Shown here: positions 34,251-46,119 of the stretch, piece by piece
How the letters are laid out: every line of letters begins with the position of its first letter
Position numbering within the stretch: position 1 is the stretch's first letter
Source of the DNA: Timema cristinae
Lineage: Eukaryota; Arthropoda; Insecta; Phasmatodea; Timematidae
Direction of reading: 5' to 3'
Assembly: GCA_039000515.1 (NCBI GenBank)
Contig: JBCFYV010000012.1
Span: 9,173,486-9,237,485 of the forward strand
Length of the DNA: 64,000 bases
Notes under the pieces: generated by a model
Database searches by the model: none
Seen by the model: the letters and a program-made list of their open reading frames with translations, nothing else
What the model was told of the DNA's origin: nothing
Position numbers and translations under genes: made by a program

Positions 34251-34479
34251 CAAAATTAATCAAAAGGAGTGTATGTTCAAGGCTACATAGTTAAGCAAAA
34301 GGGATGCGTGTTAAATAAAAAGGAGGTAATACCTTCGGGTATTGAACCCAGATGTAAACGAGGGTAATTCTAATAAATATAACCGGAAAGTCACAACCTA
34401 ATTCAAGGTCACTAGAGCCGGATATAAATATGTAGATAATTTTTAGATAATCACATACATCCCACCTCTACAGGCACCT

Positions 34480-34535
34480 TATAATCATCGTCATCACCAC
34501 ATAATCATCGTCATCATCACATCATCTCATCGGGG
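34480..34535. repeat. (ATC/TCA)-rich short repeat
   Basis: CATAATCATCGTCATCACCA is repeated almost exactly once, followed by CATCATCTCATC. Confidence 0.8.
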
Positions 34536-35618
34536 CGAAGAATCAGCATCTACATGATTCCTCAACCTCAGAAGACGGTTATATAATCAGTCACTGGCAG
34601 TCTAAGACCAGGAATATCTAGCCGATAAACCCTGATGGCGCGCATTAATGTATATTAAAAAAGTTTTTAATCACTAAATTTAACATACCTATAGATATAG
34701 CACCTGTATTTTTTAATTTCTCGTGTAGATAAAGTATTGTAATAATGAACATTTCTGATCTTGAAATTGTGATATATCTTAACATATACGTGCCCGCAAA
34801 CTTAAAAATGGTCTGATGCACCACATAGGCTTTCCTACACCTTCTTCCAAACAGGATCTATTTACTCAGAGCTAGTATAATATGTGAAACAATATAGTAA
34901 AAATCGTTTCAGAAACCTTACACCAAAGAGCATAATGAAGTAATATAAACTGTTACAGAAACATATTGAGGAAAAAGTAGTTTTATATTCACCAAAGGGC
35001 AAAACAATCAATTTCCCAGACCTCAATTTGAAAAATATATTTGCTAATATCTCAGAAACTATTGGTTTTATAAAAATATATTTCATATACAGTGTTTTTT
35101 ATTCTTAATAGGCTACTACTAAAACCTTACAATGATAAGAGTTGTGGAGATATGATCAAAATTGGAAATATCCGCTTATGTTAAGTACTGTACCTTAAAA
35201 GTAATTTTCATGGGAAAATTAGATTTTCAATTTTGTATGTAATACTAAACAAGGGCTGGATACGAAATTTAATATAAACCCTTTAAAGCTGATTTTGATA
35301 GAATTGATATTTTTGAAGTTATACTTCTTTAGGCGCGTTATGAAAAAATGATTAGAGTGAAATTTTAAGATGCGCGCGCATCACTGTAACACAAAAGTAA
35401 CAGGTTGAAGTTAAACCGCTCATTAAATCTCGAAAAAAAAATCTACCAACAAAATAGAAATAGATCCTCTGTTAGTCGCGCATGTTGGTACGCTCGTCGC
35501 CTCTGATCACTGTTTTCATATATATAATATTTATCCACATGTTTCTAGTTTCTACATTCACAACACGTGTTTTAGTTTCATACAAGTGCGAATTATGTAT
35601 GTTTTAATAAATTATATT

Positions 35619-35770
35619 CAGTAGTGATTTAAATTGAATATTTTGATTAATATTATTTACTATTCGTAAATATTAGTGAAAAAAATTGTGCTTATAGACT
35701 TTTTCAAGTGCTACAATATAATTGAGGTTAACTATCCGTATGTATGATTTATTGATATAAATTAAAATAT
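35619..35770 (+). repeat. 152-bp direct repeat, left copy
   Basis: About 95% identical to 36345-36498, beginning CAGTAGTGATTTAAATTGAA and ending GATATAAATTAAAATATT. The offset is 726 bp, inside the 1.26-kb element. Confidence 0.93.
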
Positions 35771-36196
35771 TTTTTTGTATTTATTTATATTATTAGTTTA
35801 AAGTTTAAGTTCCATTAATAAAACATTAATGTTTATAGAAACTTTAAAACTTATTTTAAAGTTATACTAACTGCCATATTTAGTGACGAGATGTCTTTGG
35901 ACTTGGAGGAATACAAACCTCTTTGGATCTAGACGAAGATTACACAGTTCATAGTTTTGTTTTGTAATACTGCAAGAAATGCCATTGCGTTGTTTGAATG
36001 TAAAAATCCAACAATAAAAGGTACGTAATTGTTTTGTTACCACTGTCTAAATTGAAACAAATTTTGTGCTTGACATACGTTTTGTTATTTTAATTAATTC
36101 ATTATTAATTGGAGTACAGTTATGTAACTAATTGTATTTTAAGCCAATACAATAATATGCCGCCATTTAAATTTATTGAAGTGACAATAATGATTT

Positions 36197-36320
36197 AATA
36201 GTTGCGCCTACTCTTGAGTGGTGGCAAATAAAAGGCGCAACTTTGCTCTCAAATTGCGCCTGCTCCTTTTAGTGAATAGGGATTTGGAACATATTTCAAA
36301 CTTGCGCTGGCGCAACTATT
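36197..36320. repeat. small inverted repeat with TTGCGCC words
   Basis: AATAGTTGCGCC at 36197-36208 is exactly inverted at 36309-36320. Further GGCGCAAC and ATTGCGCC words lie between. To the right is TTTGGTGAATCCAGG. It may be a tiny MITE inserted between the two 152-bp repeats. Confidence 0.6.
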
Positions 36321-36344
36321 TGCTCCCTTTGGTGAATCCAGGCC

Positions 36345-36498
36345 CAGTAGTGATTTAATTTGAATATTTTGATTAATATTATTTACTATTCGTAAATATT
36401 TGTGAAAAAAATTGTGCTTATAGACTTTTTCAAGTGCTCCAATATAAATGAGGTTAACTATCCGTATGTATTATTTATTGATATAAATTAAAATATTA
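36345..36498 (+). repeat. 152-bp direct repeat, right copy
   Basis: Begins CAGTAGTGATTTAATTTGAA. It differs from the left copy by a handful of substitutions, including GCTCC for GCTAC. Confidence 0.93.
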
Positions 36499-37009
36499 TT
36501 ATTTAACATAATTAATACTAAATATTATTAAATTATTTTTTATTTTTTAATGATGCCAAAGAAGTATAACTTCTCACGCGCATACATAAGTACACACACC
36601 CATTTTTTTATTTCAACCCTTATTTCAAACCTTAACTCTAGGAATGGATAAAAATTCAAAAAATAACTCTAAGGAACCTTATGAAAACCCAAGATACCAT
36701 GTTTTAGCCCAATCGATAAAATGGTTTGGGCTCTAGTACCAGTAATAAGCACCGATACGGCATTGCAAAATGTACTTTTTAGGTTTTAAGGGTTCATGGG
36801 ATCTAATATTGGGTCTGAGTGTAAATAAATAACTATGGGATATTTTGCACAGCATTTTGTTACGATACCTTTTTCTTTTCTTGTTGAACTTATTTTGGCC
36901 GTTAAAATATTGAAAGTATAGGGTATAATGAATGATTAATGTTATTTGTAACACACCACATTTTTATTAATTACGTTATCACCTGATTACAACTTTTATG
37001 CTTAATAAA

Positions 37010-37330
37010 ATAGTGAAGTCCCCCCATCATTATGGTACCCGAGCGTCACACAGTTCACCCGAGTCCTCCCGTAGTTTAGAAAACGAATGCCAGATTTGCT
37101 CGGCCCAACCCTACTTAATACCTCGGTTGGACCGCTATTTACCGGTCATTACAGTCCTACCCTTCTTCACCTTGTTTGAATTTGCACCAATGGGAACGTG
37201 GCAAATTCAAACTGTTAGAAGGTACTCGAAGTATTTTTGTTTCCCCTTCCTGACGGTTAGGCCGCCGACTCAGTTCCTCATCTGGTTTACCCCCCTTCCC
37301 CCAGGAAAGGGAGACACATCAACTGTCGTT
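37010..37330. other. unassigned GC-richer stretch with a 143-codon open frame
   Basis: The plus frame 36998-37429 is open but its translation has no motifs and mixes Pro-rich and hydrophobic pieces. Phrases such as GGTTGGACCGCTATTTACCG and CAGGAAAGGGAGACACATC suggest an interspersed repeat body. It is not accepted as a gene. Confidence 0.35.
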
Positions 37331-37409
37331 CCTATTTTTATACTTATAAATAATTTGTCCTTATCAATTTTACTAACCATTCAGGTTATGCAATTATGTA
37401 TTTATTACG

Positions 37410-37605
37410 CCAATGGTTTTAGGGATTAGTAAGGTTATATTTAGAGGAAGCGTACCTCCATTTTCATGGAGGGAAAGTAAAAGAGTTGTTTTTTTAAAGA
37501 CACCCTTAGTACACCCAACTAAGATTCGAACCTTGGTCTCCCCATCATTGGCAGACTAGTCTTCTGGACGAGTAGCGCGTTAGACCACACTGCCACCAAA
37601 GTCAG
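37410..37605 (-). mobile_element. SINE, type C, reversed
   Basis: GAAGCGTACCTCCATTTTCA, the inverted B box AGATTCGAACCTTGGTC and the head end TAGACCACACTGCCACC are present. The tail is absent. Confidence 0.8.
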
Positions 37606-38285
37606 TAAAGAGACGAGTGAATTGATAGGTTTACTAACTATACTATAAATGAAGTATTATTTTAAATTAATTAAGGACAATATTTTATTATTTCTGATAC
37701 TTAACTATAGATTTCCTAAAAAGTATTTTCCATCCGCTTCAGATAAGCTCCTGCAGCTCTCTTTTAGTTGGGTGATACATTTTGGTGAGAGTATGGCAGA
37801 AGAAGGGTGGTTTTAACTTTACAAATAATATTAGAACTTATTTTTCAATATAGCTAGTAAATATAAAATAAAGTAAATATATGAAGCTATACGTGAATGT
37901 TTTGATTGCTCCATTTGTTCAACCATCAATAACAAATAGTAAAATATGCCTTGGATTGATGAGGAACGAGCTTTTAGTGGGATATACTACAATTGTAAAG
38001 GAGCTTAGTTCCATCTAAATTTCGAGTCCAATTTTATTTGGCTATAAAACGATTTGATTTGTTTATTGGAGACAAATTAGTTTAAGGGTAATTTACTGAA
38101 TAGAGTTATTGGAAATTCGTTCAAAATAGGTGTCTGGAGGTGTTTTACGTTATTAATAGAACTACGTACTTGTTTTCCTTAGAAAAACTTATTCATTTGA
38201 TTTTTGAAGATTTTGTTTCAAACTACATTATGAGAAAATACCTACGATTGGGTTCCACTATTTATTTATGTATTGTGGAGTTTCA

Positions 38286-38434
38286 GGCCTCCACCGTGGT
38301 TCGGATTCCACGTTAAACTGTAGGTCCTCCATTTCATCTCACAATAACCCTACCATTACACATTAACGTAAGTGCGTATAACCCAAACGGGTAGTAAGAC
38401 GCGGTGCTAATAATAATAATAATAATAATAATAA
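38286..38434 (+). mobile_element. SINE, type A, 5'-truncated
   Basis: Starts at GCCTCCACCGTGGTTCGGAT and ends in (AAT)n after AACCCAAACGGGTAGTAAGA. Confidence 0.9.
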
Positions 38435-38829
38435 ATTATTTAGTTGGGATAAAACTAGCTAATCTGAGTATTTTCCTCTACAATGCTCTTTTTTCGTGTA
38501 CCTCTAAAATTAGAATTAATTTAAGATGAGGATATGAATAAAAAACTTGTAGACAAGATAAGAATAAGCCGCTAAATGATATTTACTTAGTTTTATTACA
38601 TATTTTCAACAAAAAATAAACAAATTTCTTAATTCCTTTCTTTAAAAAATTGTTTCATAAAGTAATTCATAGAAGTTAAAAAAAGTTTTAAATAAAGTTT
38701 ATTGAAGTGATGTCAATTTTCTGAAAGTAAATTAAAACATTTGCCTATAATTTAACACTACTACGATTCACAAGACATTTTTTTAAATATTTAATAACGT
38801 CAAATTTTCTCCATGATGCTTTTTTTTTT

Positions 38830-39072
38830 TATCACCGCGTCTTACTAACTGCTCAGGTTTGATGCGTATATAACAAAAATTATTCCAATCTAGTAGGGAT
38901 AAGGAAGGAAGCCTTTAAGAGGTAGTCTACCCTCAATTGCGTGTAAGGTGAGTGAAAAATTCTTTAGGAAAAAACACCTTCATTAGACCGAAACGGGATT
39001 AGAACCCCAACCTCCCCGTCTTTAGCAGGTCAGTCTAACTCGAGAGTGACGCCTTAGTCCATTAGACCTCCG
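38830..39072 (-). mobile_element. SINE, type C, reversed, nearly complete
   Basis: From the 3' end ATCACCGCGTCTTACTAACT through the inverted B box GGATTAGAACCCCAACC to the head GCCTTAGTCCATTAGACCTC. Confidence 0.85.
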
Positions 39073-39307
39073 AGCATGTTCTCCATAATATTGTTTACAT
39101 TATAATTTAGTGCTAGTTTATTCGTGGTCATAATATTTTGTTGAGTATAAGTTAAAATATTTTTAAATACACAGCTAAACTTAGTTTGGTTATTGATATT
39201 TTCCAATACTCCATACATGCAATGCCCCTGTACATAATTTCTTACTGAGTTCAATAACCGTCAACTATTACCTTGTTGATGTCTAAATATCATTACATCT
39301 ATTAACA

Positions 39308-39576
39308 TTATTATTATTAGCACCGCGTCTTACTACCCGTTCGGGTTATACGCACTTACGCTAATGTGTAATGGTAGGGTGATTGTGAGATGAAATGAAG
39401 GACCTACAGTTTAACGTGGAATCCGAACCACGGTGGAGGCCTGGCATTCCCCACATGTCTTGTCAGAGGTGAAGGAAGGGTTTGGTAATCAGATAAATCT
39501 GTGCCGGGACCGAGGATTGAACCCCGGCCGCCAGCACAGAAGTCTAACACCTTACCCCTAGACCACCAGGTCACCT
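39308..39576 (-). mobile_element. SINE, type A, full length with 11-bp target duplication
   Basis: ATCTATTAACA flanks it at 39297-39307 and 39577-39587. The body has a small internal deletion after CATTCCCCACATG. Confidence 0.95.
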
Positions 39577-40486
39577 ATCTATTAACAAAATCACTAGATA
39601 CTATGTAGGCTTGTGCGTAATTCAGCATTAGGGATTATTATAGTTTTAATTATGTACAAGTTCAAACACATTCGCAGAAAATATACTATTAAGTCAATGC
39701 TTTCCTTGTTTTTAAAACAAAAGTAGAAAAAAAATTCTTAAAAAGAAAAAAATTGGGGAGGGAATTTAATTATCAGGTTTATTATAAATCTATCCTGATT
39801 TAAAAACTAATGCCAGATTGTTACAAAATATACAATAAAGTTTTAATCAATTCATAAAAAGTCTTTTTGTAAAATGAATTTTATTTTTGATGATCTCATT
39901 AACAATTCACAAAGCAGGGATGAAAACAATAACAGTCTGTTTGACCATTTACTTTTGTTGTTTCAATTAAATATTTTGTTTGGTTTTTTTCGATAATAAT
40001 AATTTTGCAGCCCAGACTAAATTATGTATGACCATACAAAACATATTTTTCTGTGTAGGGACACCTAAAAATAGTTAGACATTTATCCAGTGATTACCAA
40101 ACATTGAAATAGTGCTTGTTTTTCTCTCATTTGTTCTGTGAAAAACATCTGCACGTTATCTACACATTTACCCAACAGGCCTACTTAATCTCTACCTGTG
40201 TGCACGCATGCACGCGCCTGGATGCGTGAACGTCCTCATTCATACCCTGGTCAATAGTTGGGATCATTTTTGTTTGAATACTCAGCTAGTAAATCTGAAG
40301 TAGGTATGTGGAGTCAGGCGTGCGTTTGTTGTCAAGTATTTATAAGGCAGGTGGTAAGGGCCGTGATTCTATGAATTAAAAATAAAACGACCAACGTCCA
40401 TCCTCATCCTTAGATCCTTCTATAGCACGTGGCACCACCAGCTACGGACAGGGTAAGAGGGGTATAAGGCTCTCTTTCCCTGATCT

Positions 40487-40720
40487 AGCTTACTACCCGT
40501 TCGGATTGTACGCATACATCAACCATTCTAATAAGTAGGGATGAAGAAGTTAGATCATTGAGGAAATGTGCATGAATTTGCGTGGATGGGGATTGAGAAA
40601 CCCTCTAGTTAAAATAACTTTAAGCACACTCGACCTGGCCTCGATCTCAGATCTCCTCATCAATGTTAATCCCCTTTAACACGAGTGTGACGTGCTACAC
40701 AATGGGACCACCGATGAGAG
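40487..40720 (-). mobile_element. SINE, type C, reversed, diverged
   Basis: TTACTACCCGTTCGGATTGT, AATTTGCGTGGATGGGG and an altered B box (GGCCTCGATCTCAGATC) lead to the head ACAATGGGACCACCG. Confidence 0.75.
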
Positions 40721-40929
40721 TCCTATGAGACTTAAATGGTTTGTAATTGGCGCTACTCTTTTCCATTTTATAAACTATTCTTACTTTCAATACCAGGGCT
40801 ACACGAGCATTAGTCTATGGGGAAGGGATAGCGAGGTTCGCGTAGTGAAATAGGGCTGAGAGAGGATGTGAAAACTCACAGGGAGAATTATATATGGAAT
40901 TCCATGAGAGGGACTCAAACCTCGATCAC

Positions 40930-40932
<3 letters not shown>

Positions 40933-40989
<57 letters not shown>

Positions 40990-41130
40990 ACCGCGTCTTA
41001 CTACCCGTCCGGGTTATACGTACTTACGCTAATGTGTAATGGTAGGGTGATTGTGAGATCAAATGGAGGACCTAAAGTTAAAGTGAAATCCGAACCACGG
41101 TAGAAGCCTGGCATTCCATACATTCACAAG
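40933..41130 (-). mobile_element. SINE, type A, 5'-truncated
   Basis: A long (ATT)n tail, the 3' end and the body up to CATTCACAAG are present; the head is missing. Confidence 0.9.
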
Positions 41131-41426
41131 TTAATTAAGTTAAAATATTTGTAGATTAAACGAAGTGTCACACATATTATTCTGGTTTGAAATTAGGTTG
41201 GAATGTATTTTAATATTTATGAAATAAGAAAAATTAGTAGCTTACTAAAGGCCTAGTTCCACTTCTATCAGTTGCCTGTACATGTAATAAATGGACACTA
41301 ATACCTTTAGGCTATTAGATTAAAATGAATTTCTAATTTAAAACTTTGATAAAACTATACATGATTAATTGGCTAAAAGGGTCACGTATAAAACTATGTG
41401 GGCCAGGTTCTATTCCTGGGAATCTA

Positions 41427-41670
41427 TATTATTATTATTATTATTAGCACCGCGTCTTACTACCCTTCGGTTATACGCACTTACGCTAATATGTAATGGT
41501 AGGGTGATTGTGAGATGAAATGAAGGACCTACAGTTTAACGTGGAATCCGAACCACGGTGGCGGCCTGCATTCCCACATTCACAAGATTTCTTGTCAGAG
41601 GTGAAGGAAGGGTTTGGTAATCAGATAAATCTGTGCCGGGACCGGGATTGAACCCCGGCCGCCAGCACAG
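41427..41670 (-). mobile_element. SINE, type A, cut within the head, perfect 13-bp target duplication
   Basis: TCCTGGGAATCTA flanks it at 41414-41426 and 41671-41683. The copy stops at GCCAGCACAG, just past the B box, so the A-box side was never inserted. Confidence 0.96.
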
Positions 41671-41862
41671 TCCTGGGAATCTAAGATGTTTAATATTTTA
41701 ATACGGACTCACACTGTTATCCAATAATTAGTAATCATATATGCTTTCCTAAGCTAAATTAGCTTGTAAGTTGTGTGTGAAAATAATATATTTAGAAAGG
41801 TACGTAAAATACTCCTATGAGGGAACACTTAAGACTAAACAATCAAATTAAGGTGCGGTGGA

Positions 41863-42127
41863 TTATTATTATTATTATATTTAGCACCGCGTCTTACTAT
41901 CCGTTCGGGTTATACGCTTAAAGTACTAATTACGCTAATGGATTAGGAATTTGGAGGGTTGAATTAGAGGAAGTTAACCCGCATTTGCGTAGAGAGAGAG
42001 TGGAAAACCATTTAGGAACCCCCCCCCCCCAGTCATCCGACCGAGATTCGAACCTTGATCTCCCCGTCCTCAGCAGTCGAGCTCACCACGACAAGCGCGT
42101 TAGCCAACTACGCCACAGAGGCGGGTG
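41863..42127 (-). mobile_element. SINE, type B, full length with 12-bp target duplication
   Basis: AGGTGCGGTGGA flanks it at 41851-41862 and 42128-42139. The inverted B box is GAGATTCGAACCTTGATC and the head ends CTACGCCACAGAGGCGGGT. Confidence 0.95.
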
Positions 42128-42904
42128 AGGTGCGGTGGAAAAGGACCCTAGGGAAGGCCAGTGCATATGCGTTTTTTACATAAAAAACCCTTCTTTAGTC
42201 AAAATAAATCAAATAATTCTCTCGTAGAAACATAGTGTTTAATTTTCTTCACAAGATGACCTTAACATTTCTTGAATATCTGTCAAGGTTGTCCTGACAT
42301 TTAATGATCTCTTCTCTTCATTTTAAATGTTTGTCATCAAATGCTAACATGCTCATGAACTGAAGAACTGTTGTTATCGACACGTGAAGAAAATAATACT
42401 ATATTTCTACTGGATCCAATTTTATTTATTTTGGCCAACAAAGAGTTTTGTTAAAAAACCCTGCAAAAACACTTACCTTTACTCGCTTTCCTTCCACTCC
42501 CATATAGGACTCCACTGAACATCTTAAAGGGAGGAACTAAGTAAGAGGTCTTAAACAAATATCATTGGACATAACCGATATTCAAACCAGTGTCCTCTAA
42601 ACAAGCGGCAGAACTCTTTGACCACTCAGCTCCATAAACCAGGCGTTGAATAGTTTTTTATCGAAACACACCTTGTGTAAAACAGGAAGATAACTAGGAT
42701 ACATGAAATGCCAAACAAGAAACGAGTTCGCAGTTATTAATTATGAATCTTTCTCTCCTTGAATTACGAGTAGGAATTTCTCGGTGGCACCTGTCTGCTC
42801 TCAAGCTGGGGGGCATTCCTGTCTACACCTAATATTAGTCACCACAAGGACACTTCTGGTGCTCCTGCCTTGACCCTGAGTACCATTCCGAGCCTAACAA
42901 GAGA

Positions 42905-43045
42905 TATTTACACTTTTGAGGTAGGGAGGAGGAAGGAAAAAATGAGAGGAAGTGCATCCGAAACTACGCGAGGAAAAAGTGGATAAGCATTTAGGAAATC
43001 TACCTCAGTACACACGGCGTGGATTCAAGCCCTAAATTACCTGTC
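42905..43045 (-). mobile_element. degenerate SINE
   Basis: GAGGAAGTGCATCCGAAACT, AAGTGGATAAGCATTTAGG and a B-box-like GGATTCAAGCCC are recognisable. Confidence 0.6.
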
Positions 43046-43074
43046 TCTGTCAAACCAGACAAATCAAGAATTTT

Positions 43075-43325
43075 TTTTATCCTCGTGACTCGTGACCTGA
43101 TCAGGTGACGCACATATATGATAAGTACTTTAATGTGGTAAGGATGAGGAAGGAAGAATTTTAGAGGTAATCTACCAGCATTTGTGTGAAAAGCGAGGGG
43201 GGGAATATTTAGGGAAAACCACCCTCAGTAAGCCCGACAGGGATTTGATCCCCGATCTTCCCCTCTCCAGCATACAAGTCTAACAAGAGTGTGAAGTCTT
43301 GGAACATTCGACCACTGAAGCGGAT
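43075..43325 (-). mobile_element. SINE, type C, reversed, diverged
   Basis: CAGCATTTGTGTGAAAAGCG, AGGGAAAACCACCCTCAGTA, the inverted B box GGATTTGATCCCCGATC and the head end CGACCACTGAAGCGG are present. Confidence 0.75.
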
Positions 43326-43724
43326 AAATAAAGACTAATGCCCCGTGAGAGAGTCTCTGCTTGTTTTGGTTTCAACGATCGATCAGTTGAAACAATGGAA
43401 TTATTCTAACGAAAAACTTACTAATAGCTTTGAGAAAAAAGCCATAACTGTGTAGCTGTAATTTTGGTGTATGTGTGTAGACATATCTATTCTGGAATAA
43501 TATTTTTAGTCAGATTTGTAAAAAAAAATAGCAAATTAACCATATTTAAACATTTTGAATATAACATCCTAAATTTGCGAGTCTGTGTATATATAATTGC
43601 TCAGACTGACAGTTTCTTCGAGCTATATCGAGTGCGGTGCCTTACATAATTGAGTTTTGTATTTAATATTCTGTTTTGATATAGTTTTTAGAAAGTATTC
43701 ATTAATGTATTGAATTAAAACGCA

Positions 43725-43965
43725 CCAACCCACATCAGTGGGTACGCGGAATGATATGTCGAGCTGGTATAATCTCGTTTCTCGTCGTTAGTGACATAGT
43801 CCAATCCTGGTTGAAAGATTTGGGGGTGATTATTTTTTAATTACTTCCAAATTTACCTTCAACCAAATGTATGTACTAAAATTCTACCTTACTCCTATTT
43901 AAACCATTGGTGTAAATGCTGATAGCTTGGATGGATAGTAAGACGCGTTGCAAAAGAAAATAATA
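43725..43965 (+). mobile_element. degenerate SINE
   Basis: A tRNA-like head CATCAGTGGGTACGCGGAAT, a damaged B box (AGTCCAATCCTGG) and the 3' end GGATAGTAAGACGCGTTGC are present. Confidence 0.65.
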
Positions 43966-43974
43966 ATTAATCAC

Positions 43975-44195
43975 TTGGGGGTTTGAGGAGTCCTTTGGCA
44001 ATATAATAGACAGCTGATCATTGGGAAATCAGGATTAAAATTCAGGTCGTGTGGTTTTATTAATAATAAATGGTTTTGCAGTCTATCTTAATGCAAAATC
44101 AGGTAAAATTACTCTAAATTTAACCCTTATCAGCCTTAGTACATTAGTTTAATCGGCACAAAAGCGTAACACAAACGTGTATTAGGACGTGGTGC
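43975..44195 (+). mobile_element. degenerate SINE
   Basis: ATTGGGAAATCAGGATTAAA resembles an eroded B-box region. A 3'-end-like ATTAGGACGTGGTGCTAG closes it. Confidence 0.45.
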
Positions 44196-44872
44196 TAGTA
44201 AAATCCCAAGAGACGTTGCCAGTATAAGCACCTCACATTCCAACAGTGAACGCATTTTAGGGCGTCACGTCGTATTTATTCATGCGCTTCTCTCATCGCT
44301 CTTTTAATCTGCAGTAGATGGAAGATAATGGCGCTATAGTTAGCATATTAATAATCTCGCTATTTTATCACGAGTAAACCAATCACGACAAGGCTACGTT
44401 GCTCCTAGGCTCTGTGGGTGGTCTAGAGGTTATGTGATCATTATCCCATCAGGATCATGGGGACAAAGCTTTAATGCCGTTTAAGCTGTGTCGACATGGT
44501 TTAGTGGCTCGGTGGCTCTCTATTGGGTAAAGTGTACCCGGTTCGCTTAAGGGTGTGTTGGTACAATAGGGGTGATACATTATATATTTATGTAATCTAA
44601 TTATTACTAAGGTAATAGTGACTAATGCCCTTAGTTATTGAGAACGAGTATAGTTTTATTTTCTTACAAAAACCTTTTATTTTGCTTCACCATGCTTCCC
44701 ACGGGCTTATTGAGCTTTGGGACAGATTTTTGCATCTTTTATTGTAAGTATATACATTTTATTCAGAAACTTATAGCTACTGCCAACACCGTGGACAAAG
44801 ACGCCAGTATCGTCTTGTCTGGATTTATAATGATGATAAGGTTAGGATTAGAATCTTGGCATTGTGTAGTGA

Positions 44873-44878
<6 letters not shown>

Positions 44879-44907
<29 letters not shown>

Positions 44908-44975
44908 AATAATAAATAATTTTTATTATTTATATATATATAAATAATTTTTATTATTTATTTATATATATATAT
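44879..44975. repeat. (AT)n with imperfect palindromes
   Basis: TA runs alternate with AATAATTTTTATTATT blocks, so several hairpins are possible. Confidence 0.9.
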
Positions 44976-45083
44976 TCATTTTACTTTCATGCAGATACGA
45001 GTACACCTCATCTAAAATTCTACCCTCCTCATCCACCCAGTAAATCCGGAAGGTTGGTAATACGCGGAGCACGTACAAAAAAT

Positions 45084-45115
45084 AATCTATGATTAACTTA
45101 TGTTAATCACAGATT
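45084..45115. other. 14-bp hairpin
   Basis: AATCTATGATTAAC and GTTAATCACAGATT pair with one mismatch around a TTAT loop. Confidence 0.85.
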
Positions 45116-45157
45116 CCAGTAGTGACTAACTATACCGATTTATTTGTTATATTACCC

Positions 45158-45376
45158 GCCCCGGTGACGTAGTTAGCAAACGTGCTGGTTTCATGTTGGG
45201 CTATATTGCCGAGGACGGGAAGATCGAAGTTCGAATCTCACTCGGATAACCAGAGCTGGATTTCCCTAAATTGTTTTCTACTCTCCCTCAACGCAAACTC
45301 GGGTTCACTTCCTTCATATTAAACCTTCCCAATTCCTAACTCATTAGCGTAATTAGTACATAAGAGTTGAATTGTC
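45158..45376 (+). mobile_element. SINE, type B, 3'-truncated
   Basis: The head GTGACGTAGTTAGCAAACG, the B box AGTTCGAATCTC and the body are present. The copy stops after ATTAGTACATAAG, before the 3' hairpin. Confidence 0.88.
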
Positions 45377-45407
45377 TAGGTTTTGTTGTTTAATCTTTCT
45401 AGCTATT

Positions 45408-45510
45408 CATCCTTATATATATATATAAAATTTATATATATATAATTTATCTATCTATCCGCTTGTCTATTTATCTGTCTATCTATCTATCTATCTATTT
45501 ATATATTATA
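45408..45510. repeat. (AT)n palindrome and (TCTA)n microsatellite
   Basis: TATATATATA-AAATTT-TATATATATA is followed by ATCT repeats. Confidence 0.9.
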
Positions 45511-45665
45511 TTATTATTAGCACCGCGTCTTACTACCCATTCGGGTTATACGCACATACGCTAATGTGTAATGGAAGGTGATTGTGAGATGAAATGAAGG
45601 ACCTACAGTTTAACGTGGAATCCGAACCACGGTGGAGGCCTGGCATTCCTCACATTCACAAGATG
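45511..45665 (-). mobile_element. SINE, type A, 5'-truncated
   Basis: A short (TTA)n, the 3' end and the body up to CATTCACAAGATG are present. TATCTATTTATA-like words on both sides may be the target duplication. Confidence 0.88.
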
Positions 45666-46073
45666 TATCTATATATAAACCGAAAGTTAGTATGTATGGG
45701 TTTTCAGAAAATGATTAATCACTTCTTTTGGGATACAAAACAGAAATTTGGTAATGGTAGAGGAATTGCCTCATATAACCAGAACAATTTCAAAACGATA
45801 AATTTCAAAATGAGACACCGGGAATTTGAGGTTATTTTTGTGTCTAAATACAGAAAAAGCCTCTTAGGGAAGGTAGATAATTTAAATTTGGTAGGTAGGT
45901 AGAAGTATCGCTTCAAATAATCAAACCGGTTTTAAAACTTGAAGTTTAATAGTTGTAGCGTTAAATGTATATATATTATATAAGTCACCAAGATATGTTA
46001 AAAAGTCTATGCCACACAACAAATCTTGAACTTATGCGTTTATTATGTTAGAAATCCTGGTATGGGAGGGTTA

Positions 46074-46119
46074 TTTCCCTACCAGAATACTATTACATAG
46101 AATTATTCTGGTAGGGAAA
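46074..46119. other. perfect 16-bp hairpin
   Basis: TTTCCCTACCAGAATA (46074-46089) is exactly inverted at 46104-46119 around a 14-nt loop. The stem is more GC-rich than its surroundings. It could be the core of a MITE or a transcribed hairpin; nothing decides between them. Confidence 0.92.

Larger units (their letters stand above)
35315..36573. mobile_element. 1.26-kb element with 16-bp perfect terminal inverted repeats
   Basis: GAAGTTATACTTCTTT at 35315-35330 is exactly inverted at 36558-36573. Next to the left end lie GGCGCGTTATGAAAAAATGA and ATGCGCGCGCATCACTG. The element sits where the dispersed repeat is interrupted, which supports insertion. No open frame with recognisable transposase was seen. 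The motif is itself near-palindromic, so the true ends could extend beyond it. Confidence 0.6.
34800..36830. repeat. unclassified dispersed repeat, copy 3, split by an insertion
   Basis: The left part (34800-35312) matches 21770-22560 in order: GCTAGTATAATATGTGAAAC, TTGCTAATATCTCAGAAACT, TTTTATAAAAATATATTTCA and AGCTGATTTTGATAGAATTG. The right part (about 36590-36830) resumes with AACCTTATGAAAACCCAAGA and CAATCGATAAAATGGTTTGG, matching 23100-23160. In the uninterrupted copies these blocks are adjacent. Confidence 0.72.

Noticed and set aside
36998..37429. 143-codon plus-strand gene
   Set aside because: No domain, signal or start context was recognised. The DNA has the look of an interspersed repeat and runs into a SINE.
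44638..44919. 93-codon frame ending in poly Tyr-Ile
   Set aside because: Its end is an (AT)n run and the rest has no recognisable content.
45594..45902. 102-codon plus-strand gene
   Set aside because: It starts inside a reversed SINE and continues into AT-rich DNA without motifs.
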